A stretch of DNA of 56,286 nucleotides from Burkholderiaceae bacterium (lineage in GTDB: Bacteria > Pseudomonadota > Gammaproteobacteria > Burkholderiales > Burkholderiaceae_E), in NCBI GenBank assembly GCA_024643785.1, contig JAHEMI010000004.1:1-56286 (forward strand), read 5' to 3'. Each line of letters begins with the position of its first letter. The stretch's first letter is position 1. Of the stretch, positions 19,912 through 29,388 are shown one piece after another. The notes beneath the pieces were generated by a model. It was not told the origin of the DNA. It made no database searches and was given only the letters and a program-made list of their open reading frames with translations. A program made the translations under genes and the position numbers.

Positions 19912-20445
19912 CTACTGCACCCCGCCCGGCCCGCCCTTCCTGAGGCTTGCCAGCGCTGCCAACGAGCCGCTCGGCCCGTTCGCGACGTCATCATCGGCGT
20001 CGTCCCATTGGCCCGGCGCGGCGCACTGGGCGTGGCGTGCCAGCGGCGGCAGAGCCAGGATGGCCTCGTCCTCAATCAGCTCGAGCAGGTCGAAGCGCCG
20101 GCTGCCCGCGATGACATCGATCTCCGGCTCCTGCTCGTCGAGCCGGGCGGCGCTGGCCTCGTCGGCCACGATGCGCAAGGTTCGGTCGACGACCAGATCA
20201 GCGGCTACCGGTTCGAGGCAGTTGCTGCAGCTGAGCATTGGGCGCGCGCTCGCGCGCACCTGCAACATCAACGCCGCGTCGCCACCGTGGCCCTGCTCGA
20301 GCCAGCCGCGCGCCTCCCAGGCGAGCGTGCCCGTGTCCGCCGCAAGCAGCGACGCCAGCCGCGGCATCGCCGCCAGTTGCAGATCGCCGCGCGCCGCGCT
20401 GCCCGCCCGGATCCAGCCGAAGATGTCGATTGCCCGATGGTCCAT
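19912..20445 (-). CDS. yceD: YceD (DUF177) family protein
   Basis: A 177-aa protein with the DUF177 pattern SCSNCLEPV (a Cys-x-x-Cys-Leu motif) and an acidic stretch (DEQEPEIDV), normally encoded just before rpmF. In E. coli and plants this family is linked to 23S rRNA accumulation. The ATG at 20445 has GGGAGG upstream, and a -10-like TATGAT lies at 20464-20469 on the minus strand. It is divergent from the maf gene. Confidence 0.88.
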   Translation of the reverse strand: MDHRAIDIFGWIRAGSAARGDLQLAAMPRLASLLAADTGTLAWEARGWLEQGHGGDAALMLQVRASARPMLSCSNCLEPVAADLVVDRTLRIVADEASAARLDEQEPEIDVIAGSRRFDLLELIEDEAILALPPLARHAQCAAPGQWDDADDDVANGPSGSLAALASLRKGGPGGVQ

Positions 20446-20517
20446 CACTGCCTCCCAGCCGCTATCATAGCCACCCACCCCCCGCCGTCCACCATTTACC
20501 ACTCCAGGGTAAACGCC

Positions 20518-21147
20518 TTGAGCAATTCCTTCCCCGCCCCGCACCAGAGCAGCCGCGACCTGATCCTCGCTTCGGGCTCGCGCTACCGCCAGGAGCTGCT
20601 GGCCCGACTGCAGCTGAATTTCTCGGTCATCGTCCCGGCGATTGACGAGTCGCCGGCCGTGGGCGAGGCACCGCGGACGCTCGCCGAGCGGCTGGCCCTG
20701 GCCAAGGCCGCTGCCGTCGCGGCCCGCCATCCCGAGGCCGTCGTCATCGGCTCGGACCAGGCGGCGACCGTCGACGGCCGGGACATCGTCGGCAAGCCTG
20801 GTTCCCATGAGCGCGCCGTAGCGCAACTGCAGGCCGCCTCGGGGCGGGCGATGGAATTCCACACCGCGGTGGCCGTGGTCTGCGCCGCCACCGGTTTTCG
20901 CGAGGTCGTTACGGTGCCCACGACGGTACGTTTCCGATCCCTCTCGGACGAGCTCATCGAGTCCTACCTGCGGGCCGAGACCCCCTACGACTGCGCCGGC
21001 GCGGCCAAATGCGAAGGGCTCGGCGCGGTCCTGCTGGAGGCTATCGATGGCCCCGACCCCAGCGCCCTGATCGGGCTGCCGCTGATCGCCCTGTGCCAGA
21101 TGCTCGTCAGAGCCGGGATCGACGTTCTGCCAGGAATCGCGCCATGA
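20518..21147 (+). CDS. yceF: Maf/YceF nucleotide pyrophosphatase
   Basis: Maf-family house-cleaning pyrophosphatase; the YceF branch acts on 7-methyl-GTP. The protein opens with LILASGSRYRQELLARL and has AKAAAVAARHPEAVVIGSDQ and ETPYDCAGAAKCEGLG, the family motifs. No ATG is available; TTG at 20518 gives 209 aa and fits the domain start. The ORF-track form beginning at 20008 is antisense to yceD and not real. The stop overlaps the next ATG (ATGA). Confidence 0.88.
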   Translation: MSNSFPAPHQSSRDLILASGSRYRQELLARLQLNFSVIVPAIDESPAVGEAPRTLAERLALAKAAAVAARHPEAVVIGSDQAATVDGRDIVGKPGSHERAVAQLQAASGRAMEFHTAVAVVCAATGFREVVTVPTTVRFRSLSDELIESYLRAETPYDCAGAAKCEGLGAVLLEAIDGPDPSALIGLPLIALCQMLVRAGIDVLPGIAP

Positions 21148-21947
21148 CCCAGGCACCCGGGCGCCTGTGGCTGGTTCCGGCCCCGATCGGGGATCCCGCC
21201 GAGGCCCGGACGATCCTGCCGGCAGCAACGCTGGCCGCAATCACCGCTCTCGAAGTCTTCATAGTCGAGAACGCCAAGAGCGCGCGGGCCTTCCTGAGGA
21301 CGCTGGAACTGTCCCGGCCGCTCCAGGAACTCGAAATGCTGGAATGGAACGAACACAGCCGCGCCGAAGATCTGCCGCGGACACTGGCGCCGCTGCTGGC
21401 CGGCCGTGACGTCGGTCTGGTATCGGAAGCCGGCTGCCCGGCCGTGGCGGACCCCGGCGCCGACCTGGTGGCGGCGGCGCACGCCCATGGCATCGAGGTC
21501 CGCCCCCTGGTCGGCCCGAGTTCGCTGCTGCTGGCGCTGATGGCCTCCGGACTCAATGGCCAGCGCTTCAGCTTTGCCGGCTACCTGCCGGTCGACGCCG
21601 GCCAGCGCGCCGCGGCGATCGTGGCCTGCGAGCGGCGTTCGGCGCTCGGTGACGAAACCGTGCTGCTGATCGAGACGCCCTATCGCAACGGCCAGATCCT
21701 GGCGGCACTGCTCGCGAACCTGCGCCCCGACACCAGGGTGCTGGTCGCCAGCGGACTGACCCAGCCGGAACAGTTGATCATCATGCGCAGCGTCGGCGAA
21801 CTGCGTGCCGCCCCGCCCGAGTTGCCGCGCACACCGACAGTCTTCGGCCTGCTGGCCAAAGCGGCCGGCACCAAGGCCCCGGCTGGCCCCCCGGAGCGTC
21901 CCCGGCGCCCGCGCAGCCCGCGCGCGCCCCGGCCGCGCCGCGGCTAG
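21144..21947 (+). CDS. SAM-dependent methyltransferase, RsmI/tetrapyrrole methylase type
   Basis: A 267-aa protein of the tetrapyrrole methylase fold. The motifs LWLVPAPIGDP, GLVSEAGCPAVADPG and VGPSSLLLALMASGLNGQRFSFAGYLP match the RsmI-like paralogue that betaproteobacteria encode between maf and the S49 peptidase. RsmI itself 2'-O-methylates C1402 of 16S rRNA; the target of this paralogue is not certain. The C-terminal 30 residues are basic and Pro-rich. It is coupled to yceF through a 4-nt overlap. Confidence 0.85.
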   Translation: MTQAPGRLWLVPAPIGDPAEARTILPAATLAAITALEVFIVENAKSARAFLRTLELSRPLQELEMLEWNEHSRAEDLPRTLAPLLAGRDVGLVSEAGCPAVADPGADLVAAAHAHGIEVRPLVGPSSLLLALMASGLNGQRFSFAGYLPVDAGQRAAAIVACERRSALGDETVLLIETPYRNGQILAALLANLRPDTRVLVASGLTQPEQLIIMRSVGELRAAPPELPRTPTVFGLLAKAAGTKAPAGPPERPRRPRSPRAPRPRRG

Positions 21948-21975
21948 TGCCGGTGCGTCAGCGCCAGGACGCTCC

Positions 21976-22947
21976 CTAGCGCAGCCGCCAGCTTCCGGAG
22001 TTCGTGCCGAGCAGCGCCGGCAGCGCGTTGCCGATACTCGCGCCGACCGTCTTGGCGAAGCGATCGAGCAAACCTTCGTGGTGGGAGAAATCGACCACAT
22101 ACTCGGCCTTGATCACATCGCGGGCCACTGACTCGAGGCTGCCGAGCCCATCGGCGAGCCCCAGTTCAATCGAGCTGGCGCCGCTCCACACCAGGCCGTT
22201 GAACACGTCGGCCTCGGGCTTGAGGCGCGCGCCCCGCCCCTGACGCACCGCGGCGATGAACTGGGCGTGGATCTCGGAGAGCATGCCCTTGGCGTGGGCG
22301 AGTTCCTGCGGACTGACCGGCTTGAAGCTGTCGAGGAAACCCTTGTGGCTCCCGGCAGTGATCAGCCGCCGTTCCACCCCGAGCTTGTCGATCGTGCCGA
22401 CGAAGCCGAAGCCGTCAATCAGCACCCCGATCGAGCCCACCAGACTCGCCTTGTCGACGTAGATCTGGTCGGCGGCCGCGGCCACGTAGTAGGCGCCAGA
22501 AGCGCCGAGGTCCTCGACCACCGCGTAGAGCGGAATCTTGGGATGGAGCTGGCGCTGGCGCAGGATTTCGTCGTAGACAATTCCCGCCTGCACCGGACTG
22601 CCGCCCGGGCTGTTGACTCGCAGGATCACTCCGGCAGTGCGCTTGTCCTTGAACGCGTCCTGCAACGCACCCACCAGGCCCTCGGCTGAAACCGGCCCGT
22701 CGGAACTGATCACGCCGTTGAAATCGATCAGCGCCGTATGCCGGTCCGGACGCACTGGCAGGTCGCTCCACTCCCACACTCCGGCCACGACCAGCAGGGC
22801 GGAGACGGCGACAGCCAGGAACGCCAGCTTGAAAAAGATTCCCCAGCGCCGGTTCCGCCGCCGCTCGCGCAGCACATCGCGGGCAAAACGTTCGATCAGG
22901 CTGCGCTCCCAGCCCTCGCCACGCGCTCGGCCTTCCGGGTCTTCCAT
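21976..22947 (-). CDS. S49 family signal-peptide peptidase, SppA-like
   Basis: A 323-aa membrane-bound protease of the short SppA class. A cytoplasmic basic N-terminus is followed by one transmembrane helix (FKLAFLAVAVSALLVVAGV). The catalytic domain shows RVNSPGGSP, the nucleophile Ser in LGASGAYYVAAAAD and a Lys in SHKGFLDSFKPVS. The start at 22947 has GAGGTGAG upstream; the ORF track begins 40 codons earlier within the HAD gene. It degrades signal-peptide remnants or membrane proteins. Confidence 0.9.
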   Translation of the reverse strand: MEDPEGRARGEGWERSLIERFARDVLRERRRNRRWGIFFKLAFLAVAVSALLVVAGVWEWSDLPVRPDRHTALIDFNGVISSDGPVSAEGLVGALQDAFKDKRTAGVILRVNSPGGSPVQAGIVYDEILRQRQLHPKIPLYAVVEDLGASGAYYVAAAADQIYVDKASLVGSIGVLIDGFGFVGTIDKLGVERRLITAGSHKGFLDSFKPVSPQELAHAKGMLSEIHAQFIAAVRQGRGARLKPEADVFNGLVWSGASSIELGLADGLGSLESVARDVIKAEYVVDFSHHEGLLDRFAKTVGASIGNALPALLGTNSGSWRLR

Positions 22948-22993
22948 CTGCTCACCTCGTTGCGTTGCAGCTGCCCCAGGGATGCGGCGCGCT

Positions 22994-23653
22994 TCAGACC
23001 CGGGCCAGCAGTTCGACCCGCAACTGTGCCACTGTATCGACCAGCACCAATGCCGGTTCGCCGCCAAGCGCGCTGCGGGGGTGTGCTCCGTAGCTTACCC
23101 CGATTGCGGCCGATCCGGCGCGTCTCGCCATGCCGAGGTCGTGGGTGGTGTCGCCAATCATCAGCGCCTCGGATGTCGCTACCCCGAGCTCGGCGCAAAT
23201 ATCCTGCAGCATCCACGGTGCCGGCTTGGGTGAGCCCTCGTCGGCACAGCGGCTGGTGATGAAGCGCTCCTTCCAGCCGGTCTGCTGCAGGGCGCGGTCG
23301 AGCCCGACCCGCGACTTGCCGGTGGCGATCGCCAGCCAGGATGTGGTCCGGGCGAGCGCGTCGAGCACCTCGACGATGCCATCGAACGGCTGCAGGTAGG
23401 GGTCGCGCTGGAAGAAATGGACCTTGTAGCGCTCGATAAAGGCGCTCTCCTGGTCAGCGCGAATCGTCGGCACCGCGGTTCGGATCGCATCGCGCAGGCC
23501 CAGGCCGATGACGTGCGAGGCCTGTTCGCGGGACGGCACTTCGAGACCAAGGTCGGCTGCCGCGCCGCGAATCGCCGCGACGATCGCTGCGGTCGAGTCG
23601 ATCAGCGTGCCGTCCCAGTCGAACACCACGACCTTGTAGCCTGCTTCAGTCAT
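22994..23653 (-). CDS. HAD-superfamily phosphatase, phosphoglycolate-phosphatase-like
   Basis: A 219-aa haloacid dehalogenase-fold hydrolase with motif I DWDGTLID, motif II IATGKSR, motif III K in GSPKPAPWM and motif IV GDTTHDLGMA. It is the Gph-like protein usually found between rluC and sppA in betaproteobacteria. The substrate is unknown from sequence. The start overlaps the rluC stop by 8 nt. Confidence 0.9.
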   Translation of the reverse strand: MTEAGYKVVVFDWDGTLIDSTAAIVAAIRGAAADLGLEVPSREQASHVIGLGLRDAIRTAVPTIRADQESAFIERYKVHFFQRDPYLQPFDGIVEVLDALARTTSWLAIATGKSRVGLDRALQQTGWKERFITSRCADEGSPKPAPWMLQDICAELGVATSEALMIGDTTHDLGMARRAGSAAIGVSYGAHPRSALGGEPALVLVDTVAQLRVELLARV

Positions 23654-24722
23654 TGCTTGCTCCTGCGCCCGGAACGAGCGCTGCGAAAGTCGCGGGCAGC
23701 GGTGCCTCGATCGTCATTTTCTGCCCCGACTGGGGGTGCCTGAAGCTGATCCGGGCCGCGTGCAGGAACATCCGCCGATGCCCCTGCCGGGCCAGCAGCC
23801 GGTTGGTCTCGAAATTGCCATACTTGTCGTCGCCCGCGATCGGGAACCCGGCGTCGGCCAGGTGGACCCGGATCTGATGGGTCCGGCCGGTCAGCAACTC
23901 GGCCTCGACCAGGCTGAATTCGCCCAGACCAGGCAGCACCACCGAGGCCAGCCCGGTGACCCGGGTGCGGGCCTCCTGGCCCTCGGGAGCGACCGCGACC
24001 CGCCGCTCCCCCTCCCCGGTCAGGTAACGCTGCAGCGGCGCTGTCATGGTCTTGGTGCGCTTCGGGAAGCGTCCGCTGACGATTGCCAGGTAGCGCTTGT
24101 CGGTGCTGCGTTCGCGCAACTGACGATGGAGGTCAAGCAGCCAGGGACGCTTGCGGGCGAACAGCAACACCCCCGAAGTCTCGCGGTCGAGCCGGTGAAC
24201 CAGCTCCAGGTAGCGCTCAGCGGGGCGCGCGGCGCGCAACTGCTCGATGGCACCGCTGGCCACGCCGCTGCCGCCGTGCACTGCCAGCCCGGCGGGCTTG
24301 TCGATCGCTACTATGCCCTCGTCCTCGTAGATGATCGGCAGCCGCCCGCCCGCCGCCGCCGCCAGCTGCGAGGGCACTGCGCCCCGGGGCACTTCGGCCT
24401 GGGCCACCCGGATCGGCGGGATGCGCACCTGCTCGCCCAGTTCCAGCCGATGATCAGCCTTGACGCGGCGCCCGTCGATGCGCAGCTGCCCGCTGCGGAT
24501 CAGCTGGTAGAGATGGCTGCGGGGAACCCCCTTGCAGGTCCGGATCAGGAAATTGTCGAGCCGCTGGCCAGCGCTGTTTTCGTCGATACTGACCAGTACC
24601 ACCGCTCCGCTGCCCCTGCCCGCCCCCTGGCCGGGGGAACCAGAAGGGCCCTCGCCGGCCGGAGATTGCGGTTGAACTTGTATACCTAAGGTCTTCAAAT
24701 TGCTATACTCGCGGGGCCGCAT
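23646..24722 (-). CDS. rluC: 23S rRNA pseudouridine synthase RluC
   Basis: RluC-type enzymes make pseudouridines 955, 2504 and 2580 in 23S rRNA. The protein has an S4 RNA-binding domain (QRLDNFLIRTCKGVPRSHLYQLIRSGQLRIDG), the catalytic motif VHRLDRETSGVLLFAR and RTHQIRVHLADAG. The start is unsure: ATG at 24722 (358 aa) has no SD and overlaps the rne promoter on the other strand; TTG at 24698 or a GTG just before VVLVSIDENSAG are alternatives. Divergence from rne is conserved in betaproteobacteria. Confidence 0.9.
   Translation of the reverse strand: MRPREYSNLKTLGIQVQPQSPAGEGPSGSPGQGAGRGSGAVVLVSIDENSAGQRLDNFLIRTCKGVPRSHLYQLIRSGQLRIDGRRVKADHRLELGEQVRIPPIRVAQAEVPRGAVPSQLAAAAGGRLPIIYEDEGIVAIDKPAGLAVHGGSGVASGAIEQLRAARPAERYLELVHRLDRETSGVLLFARKRPWLLDLHRQLRERSTDKRYLAIVSGRFPKRTKTMTAPLQRYLTGEGERRVAVAPEGQEARTRVTGLASVVLPGLGEFSLVEAELLTGRTHQIRVHLADAGFPIAGDDKYGNFETNRLLARQGHRRMFLHAARISFRHPQSGQKMTIEAPLPATFAALVPGAGASND
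24704..24709 (+). promoter_or_regulatory. Extended -10 promoter of rne
   Basis: TATACT is preceded directly by TGC, which makes an extended -10 element. No good -35 hexamer is seen at 16-18 nt. Transcription should begin near 24716, about 480 nt before the rne ATG. The element lies inside the possible N-terminal coding region of rluC on the other strand. Confidence 0.5.
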
Positions 24723-25196
24723 AAGTGATGGCAGGCGTTGTGTAGTCGTGCAGTGAGGATTTGCAGCAGCTGGTGCAGGGGTCGAAAACGACCCGGCACC
24801 CGAGCCAAGTCCGGACATACCACGGCTCTGAACGTCGTGCCGAGGGTTCAGATTCTACCGGTACCCAGAGAATCACAGACGGCAGGAAGAATACTTGGAA
24901 CCGCGGCTCCGAGCCTTAAGGACGGAGCGCGGGACGATGCGAATTCATCGAGAACAATACGAGCGGTCTGCGTAACGTCGCAGCCCTGTCCAACCTGTGC
25001 AGATCCCATTGAGCAACTCGCAGAAACCTCGAACCGGAGTGCCGACAAGAGCACCTCTGGGCGATCGCCTGCGCGGGACACACTCTCAGGCCCTACGCTA
25101 GCGGCAACACCGCTGCGCACTCGTCTCTCGCTGTTCCATTCGCATCTCCCGCTGGTCTTCGCGTCGGCCACGCCTCTGACGCCGGGAGTAGTCTGA
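24723..25196 (+). promoter_or_regulatory. Long structured 5' leader of rne
   Basis: This 474-bp stretch has no credible gene; the 152-codon frame in it has no recognisable features. Two clear hairpins are visible: 24901-24932 (CCGC-g-GCTCCG paired with CGGAGCGCGG around a loop containing CCTTAAGG) and 25096-25117 (CGC-t-AGCGG / CCGCTGCG). Base composition is lower in G+C than the flanks. RNase E is known to control its own mRNA through a long structured leader in enteric bacteria, so this is probably an autoregulatory leader. Confidence 0.6.
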
Positions 25197-28142
25197 ATGA
25201 AACGTATGCTGTTCAACGCAACCCACGCCGAGGAGTTGCGCGTCGCAATTGTCGAGGGGCAGAAGCTCATCGACATCGACATCGAGTCGGCCGGCCGTGA
25301 ATCACGCAAAAGCAACATCTACAAAGGGGTTATCACCCGGGTAGAGCCCAGCCTCGAAGCCTGCTTCATCAACTATGGTGAGGAGCGCCACGGTTTCCTG
25401 CCCTTCAAGGAAATCTCCCGGATCTATTTCAAGGGCGGCGCCGATGTCTCACGGGCCCGCATCCAGGATGTGGTCAGCGAAGGCCAGGAACTCATTGTCC
25501 AGGTCGACAAGGAAGAGCGCGGCAACAAGGGCGCTGCCCTGACGACCTTCATTTCGCTGGCTGGCCGCTACCTGGTCCTGATGCCCAACAATCCCCGCGG
25601 CGGCGGCGTTTCGCGCCGTGTCGAGGGCGAGGAGCGCCAGGAACTGCGCGAAGTGATGGACTCGCTCGAGTATCCCTCGGGCATGAGCCTGATCGCGCGC
25701 ACCGCCGGGCTGGGCCGCGCCGGTGAAGAACTGCAGTGGGACCTCAACTACCTGCTCAAGCTCTGGCAGGCCATCGACGGCGCCGCCAAGTCCGCCCCCG
25801 GCGCATTCCTGATCTACCAGGAATCGAGCCTGGTGATCCGCGCGATTCGCGACTATTTCACGGTCGACGTCGGCGAACTGCTGATCGACACTCCCGAGAT
25901 CTACGAACAGGCCCGCCAGTTCATGGGCCACGTGATGCCGGACCTGGTCAGCCGCGTCAAGCGCTACAGCGACGACGTGCCGCTGTTCTCGCGCTTCCAG
26001 ATCGAACACCAGATCGAGACCGCCTACGCGCGCATCGTGCCGCTGCCCTCGGGCGGCGCGATCGTGATCGACCACAGCGAAGCGCTGGTGGCCATCGACG
26101 TCAACTCGGCCCGCGCCACCAAGGGTTCGGACATCGAGGAGACGGCGCTGCGCACCAACCTCGAGGCCGCCGACGAAGTCGCCCGGCAGATGCGCCTGCG
26201 CGACCTCGGCGGGCTGATCGTGATCGATTTCATCGACATGGAGAACGCCAAGAACCAGCGCGAGGTCGAGGCCCGGATCAAGGACGCCCTGCACTACGAC
26301 CGGGCGCGCCTGCAAATGGGCAAGATCTCCCGCTTCGGCCTGATGGAACTGTCGCGCCAGCGCCTGCGTCCGGCGCTCAACGAAGGCACCCACATCACCT
26401 GCCCGCGCTGCAATGGCACCGGCGTGATCCGCGACATCGAGTCTTCGGCACTGCATGTCCTGCGGGTCATCCAGGAAGACGCGATGAAGGAAAACACCGC
26501 CGCGATCTACACCCAGGTCCCGGTCGAGGTCGCCACCTATCTGCTCAACGAGAAACGCGCGGAAATCGCCAAGCTCGAAGCCCGGCTCAAGGTCGAGATC
26601 GTGCTGATCCCGAACAAGTACATCGAGACGCCGCACTACAAGATCGAGCGCATGCGCCACGATGACGAGCGGCTGGCCAACTACCGCTCGAGCTTCTCGG
26701 TCGCCGACGGCCCGAGCGAGGAAGATTCCTACCTCGAAACGAAACTGGCCGCCCCGGCCAAACGCCAGGAAGCGCTCGTCAAGGGTGTCCTGCGCGACCC
26801 CAACATGCCGGCACCGACGCCGCGTCCGGCAGTCGCGCCGGAAGCCAAGCCGGCGAAACCGCTGGCCGCCGGGACTGCCGGTGCCGGAGGGTTTGCCAAG
26901 GCGATCGGCTGGCTGCGCGGTATTTTCCAGTCCGAGCCGGGCACGCCGGCGAGCACGCCGCGCACCGCGGCGAGCACGGGCGAGACCAAGAAGGCAGGCG
27001 CTGGCGCCAGCGGTCGTAGCGATGGCCGGCGCTCACGCCGTGACGACGCCCGTCCTGACGGCCGCAGCGGACGCGGTAGCCGCGGTGGACGCGGTTCGCG
27101 CGGCGCCGCCCAGCAGGACCGCGAAGGGCGCGACAACGCCGAGTCACGGCCTGCAGCCGCACCGGCTGGCACTGCCAAAGAAGGCGCGGTCGCCGAGACC
27201 GGCACCAGACGCGGTGGTCGCCGCGGCGGTCGCCGTGACGGCGCCCAGCGCGACCGTACGGAAGGTGCTGCCGCGAGTAGCGCAGCAGGCGCCGGCGTAG
27301 CTGAAGCGGCAGCGGCACATGACACAGCGGCAGCTCCGAGCGGCAACGACATCGTGGTCAGAAAGGACCTGCTGCCGATCGAAGTCGGCACCCTGCCCGA
27401 AGCTGTCGGCGCAGCACCAGAGGCTGAAGCCGCCGGCGACGGTGACGACGGCACCACCCGGCGGCGCAGCCGTCGGCGCCGCGGTCGTCGCGGTCGCGGT
27501 GGCGATGCTGGCGCAGCGACGCCGGAAGATGGCGCGACTGCAGAAGCACAAACCGCTGCGGTAGCGCACGACGAAGCTGAAGTGGCGCCGGAGACCGACG
27601 TGGCCGCGGAGGTTGCGGAAACGCAGCCGGCAAGCGCGGCGGTTGCGCCAGTTGCCGAAGTGACTGAGGCGGCTCCGGTTGCGGCCCTCGAGGAGGAGTC
27701 CGCTGAGGCAGTAGCAGCGGCTGCGCCAGTCGAGCCCAAAGCCGAGGAGGCAGCGGCGCCCGCCGCGGCCCAACCCGAGGAGGCCGTGGCGGACAGCGCG
27801 GCCCAGTCCGAGGAGACTCCGGCTGGCGTTGCCGAGCAGGTGCCGGAACCCGTCGCCGCGAAACCAGTGGCAGCGGAGCCGGTTGCGCTCGAGAGCAGCC
27901 CGGTCGTGGTCCAGGTAGTTGCGGACAGCGCGCCGGAACCGGCCCAGATCCAGGGCGACCTGCTGGAGATCGTCGCGCAAGCCGGACTGGAACTGGTCGA
28001 GACCGCGCCCAGCGCCGCCCCGGCCGAGACTCCGGCAGCGCCGGTGGCACGGACGCCGCGGCCGCGGCGCAAGCGCAAGACGGCTCCGGTGATAGCCGAT
28101 GAACCTTTGGCCCAGGTCGAAACCGGCAAGTCGCCCGACTGA
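25197..28142 (+). CDS. rne: Ribonuclease E
   Basis: RNase E is the main endoribonuclease for mRNA decay and rRNA/tRNA processing. The catalytic half has an S1 domain ([23 protein letters not shown]), the DNase I-like site with Asp301 (VAIDVNSA) and Asp344 (VIDFIDM), and the zinc-link CPRCNGTG (Cys402, Cys405). From about residue 530 to 981 the protein is low-complexity: Arg/Gly-rich blocks ([23 protein letters not shown]) alternate with Ala/Glu/Val-rich stretches, with a basic end ([10 protein letters not shown]). The latter half should be the disordered degradosome scaffold. GGGAG lies upstream of the ATG. Confidence 0.96.
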   Translation: MKRMLFNATHAEELRVAIVEGQKLIDIDIESAGRESRKSNIYKGVITRVEPSLEACFINYGEERHGFLPFKEISRIYFKGGADVSRARIQDVVSEGQELIVQVDKEERGNKGAALTTFISLAGRYLVLMPNNPRGGGVSRRVEGEERQELREVMDSLEYPSGMSLIARTAGLGRAGEELQWDLNYLLKLWQAIDGAAKSAPGAFLIYQESSLVIRAIRDYFTVDVGELLIDTPEIYEQARQFMGHVMPDLVSRVKRYSDDVPLFSRFQIEHQIETAYARIVPLPSGGAIVIDHSEALVAIDVNSARATKGSDIEETALRTNLEAADEVARQMRLRDLGGLIVIDFIDMENAKNQREVEARIKDALHYDRARLQMGKISRFGLMELSRQRLRPALNEGTHITCPRCNGTGVIRDIESSALHVLRVIQEDAMKENTAAIYTQVPVEVATYLLNEKRAEIAKLEARLKVEIVLIPNKYIETPHYKIERMRHDDERLANYRSSFSVADGPSEEDSYLETKLAAPAKRQEALVKGVLRDPNMPAPTPRPAVAPEAKPAKPLAAGTAGAGGFAKAIGWLRGIFQSEPGTPASTPRTAASTGETKKAGAGASGRSDGRRSRRDDARPDGRSGRGSRGGRGSRGAAQQDREGRDNAESRPAAAPAGTAKEGAVAETGTRRGGRRGGRRDGAQRDRTEGAAASSAAGAGVAEAAAAHDTAAAPSGNDIVVRKDLLPIEVGTLPEAVGAAPEAEAAGDGDDGTTRRRSRRRRGRRGRGGDAGAATPEDGATAEAQTAAVAHDEAEVAPETDVAAEVAETQPASAAVAPVAEVTEAAPVAALEEESAEAVAAAAPVEPKAEEAAAPAAAQPEEAVADSAAQSEETPAGVAEQVPEPVAAKPVAAEPVALESSPVVVQVVADSAPEPAQIQGDLLEIVAQAGLELVETAPSAAPAETPAAPVARTPRPRRKRKTAPVIADEPLAQVETGKSPD

Positions 28143-28148
28143 ACGCCG

Positions 28149-28188
28149 GTGGAGGCGCGGTTCCCGTCCGCGGGAACTGCGCCACCAT
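28149..28188 (+). terminator. Strong hairpin after rne
   Basis: Just after the rne stop, GTTCCCG-TCCG-CGGGAAC extends through a G-T pair and GGCGC/GCGCC, then after one A-A mismatch through further pairs, making a stem of about 17 bp. No T tract follows, so it may act with Rho or protect the 3' end of rne mRNA. Confidence 0.5.
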
Positions 28189-28250
28189 GGACAAGCCCTG
28201 AACGGTTGAAACGGTAGGCTATCATCCGGGAGCAGCACCGAGCCACTCCC

Positions 28251-29354
28251 ATGACCGAACGAATCATCCCCATCGCTGACGCCCGCTACAACGCGGGCAC
28301 CCCAAGCGTCCCGGAGAACCCGGCGCCGGCCACCGGCAGGCTCGCCGACGCACACGGGCGGATGCTCCGCGACCTGCGGATATCGGTTACCGATCGGTGC
28401 AATTTCCGCTGCTCGTACTGCATGCCACCAGCGGTCTTCGACAGCAATTTCCAGTTCCTGCCCCACTCCTCGCTGCTGACCTTCGAGGAGATCGAACGGA
28501 TGGCGAGGATCTTTGCCGCGCACGGGGTCGAGAAGATCAGGATTACCGGCGGCGAACCGCTGCTGCGGCGGAATATCGAGGCCTTGATCGGCATGCTGGC
28601 GCAGATCCGCACCACCGCCGACCGGCCACTCGAGATCACGCTGACCACCAACGCCTCGCTGCTCGAGCGCAAGGCTGCGGCTCTGGCTGATGCCGGCCTG
28701 CGCCGCGTCACGGTCAGCCTCGACGCCCTCGATGATGCGGTTTTTCGCGCCATGAACAGCGCCGACTTTCCGGTTGCCGACGTCCTCGCCGGCATCGATG
28801 CCGCCGCGGCAGCCGGTTTGCGCTCGATCAAGGTCAACATGGTCGTCAAGCGCGGCGTCAACGATGGCCAGATCGTGCCGATGGCGCGCCATTTCCGCGG
28901 CTCCGGGCACATCGTGCGCTTCATCGAATTCATGGACGTGGGCGCCTCCAATGGCTGGCGACTCGACGACGTGGTGCCGAGCGCCGAGGTGATCGCGCGG
29001 ATCAGCGAGCATTTCCCGCTCGAACCGGTGGCCGCCCAGTACCACGGGGAAGTTGCCACCCGTTGGCGTTACACCGACGGGAGCGGCGAAATCGGCGTGA
29101 TTTCATCGGTTACCCAGCCGTTCTGCGCGTCGTGCAACCGGGCGCGGCTGTCGACCGAAGGCAAGCTCTTCACCTGCCTGTTCGCGACGGCAGGACATGA
29201 TTTGCGCTCGCTGTTGCGCGCCGGCTATAGCGACGAGCAGATCTCGGGCGCGATTGCCGCGCTCTGGGCCGGGCGCATGGACCGCTATTCCGAGATCAGG
29301 TCAGAGGCCACGAGCGGCCTGCGGCGGATTGAAATGTCCTACATCGGTGGCTGA
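28251..29354 (+). CDS. moaA: GTP 3',8-cyclase (molybdenum cofactor biosynthesis A)
   Basis: MoaA is a radical SAM enzyme that converts GTP to 3',8-cH2GTP in the first step of molybdopterin synthesis. The 367-aa protein has the radical SAM CxxxCxxC (CNFRCSYC), ITGGEPLLR, the C-terminal cluster ligands ([18 protein letters not shown]) and the functional Gly-Gly C-terminus (SYIGG). A weak TATCAT -10-like sequence lies upstream. It starts a four-gene moaA-fdhD-mobA-moeA operon. Confidence 0.97.
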   Translation: MTERIIPIADARYNAGTPSVPENPAPATGRLADAHGRMLRDLRISVTDRCNFRCSYCMPPAVFDSNFQFLPHSSLLTFEEIERMARIFAAHGVEKIRITGGEPLLRRNIEALIGMLAQIRTTADRPLEITLTTNASLLERKAAALADAGLRRVTVSLDALDDAVFRAMNSADFPVADVLAGIDAAAAAGLRSIKVNMVVKRGVNDGQIVPMARHFRGSGHIVRFIEFMDVGASNGWRLDDVVPSAEVIARISEHFPLEPVAAQYHGEVATRWRYTDGSGEIGVISSVTQPFCASCNRARLSTEGKLFTCLFATAGHDLRSLLRAGYSDEQISGAIAALWAGRMDRYSEIRSEATSGLRRIEMSYIGG

Positions 29355-29388
29355 CCAGCGTCGTGCCGAACCCGCAGCGATCGCGGCG

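Noticed and set aside
24738-25196. 152-codon frame in the rne leader
   Set aside because: No SD, no family features, Ser/Arg/Thr-rich random composition, and it ends at the rne start; the region is better explained as a leader.
27144-29045. 633-codon minus-strand frame across rne tail and moaA
   Set aside because: It crosses two real genes and an intergenic hairpin and has shadow-like composition.
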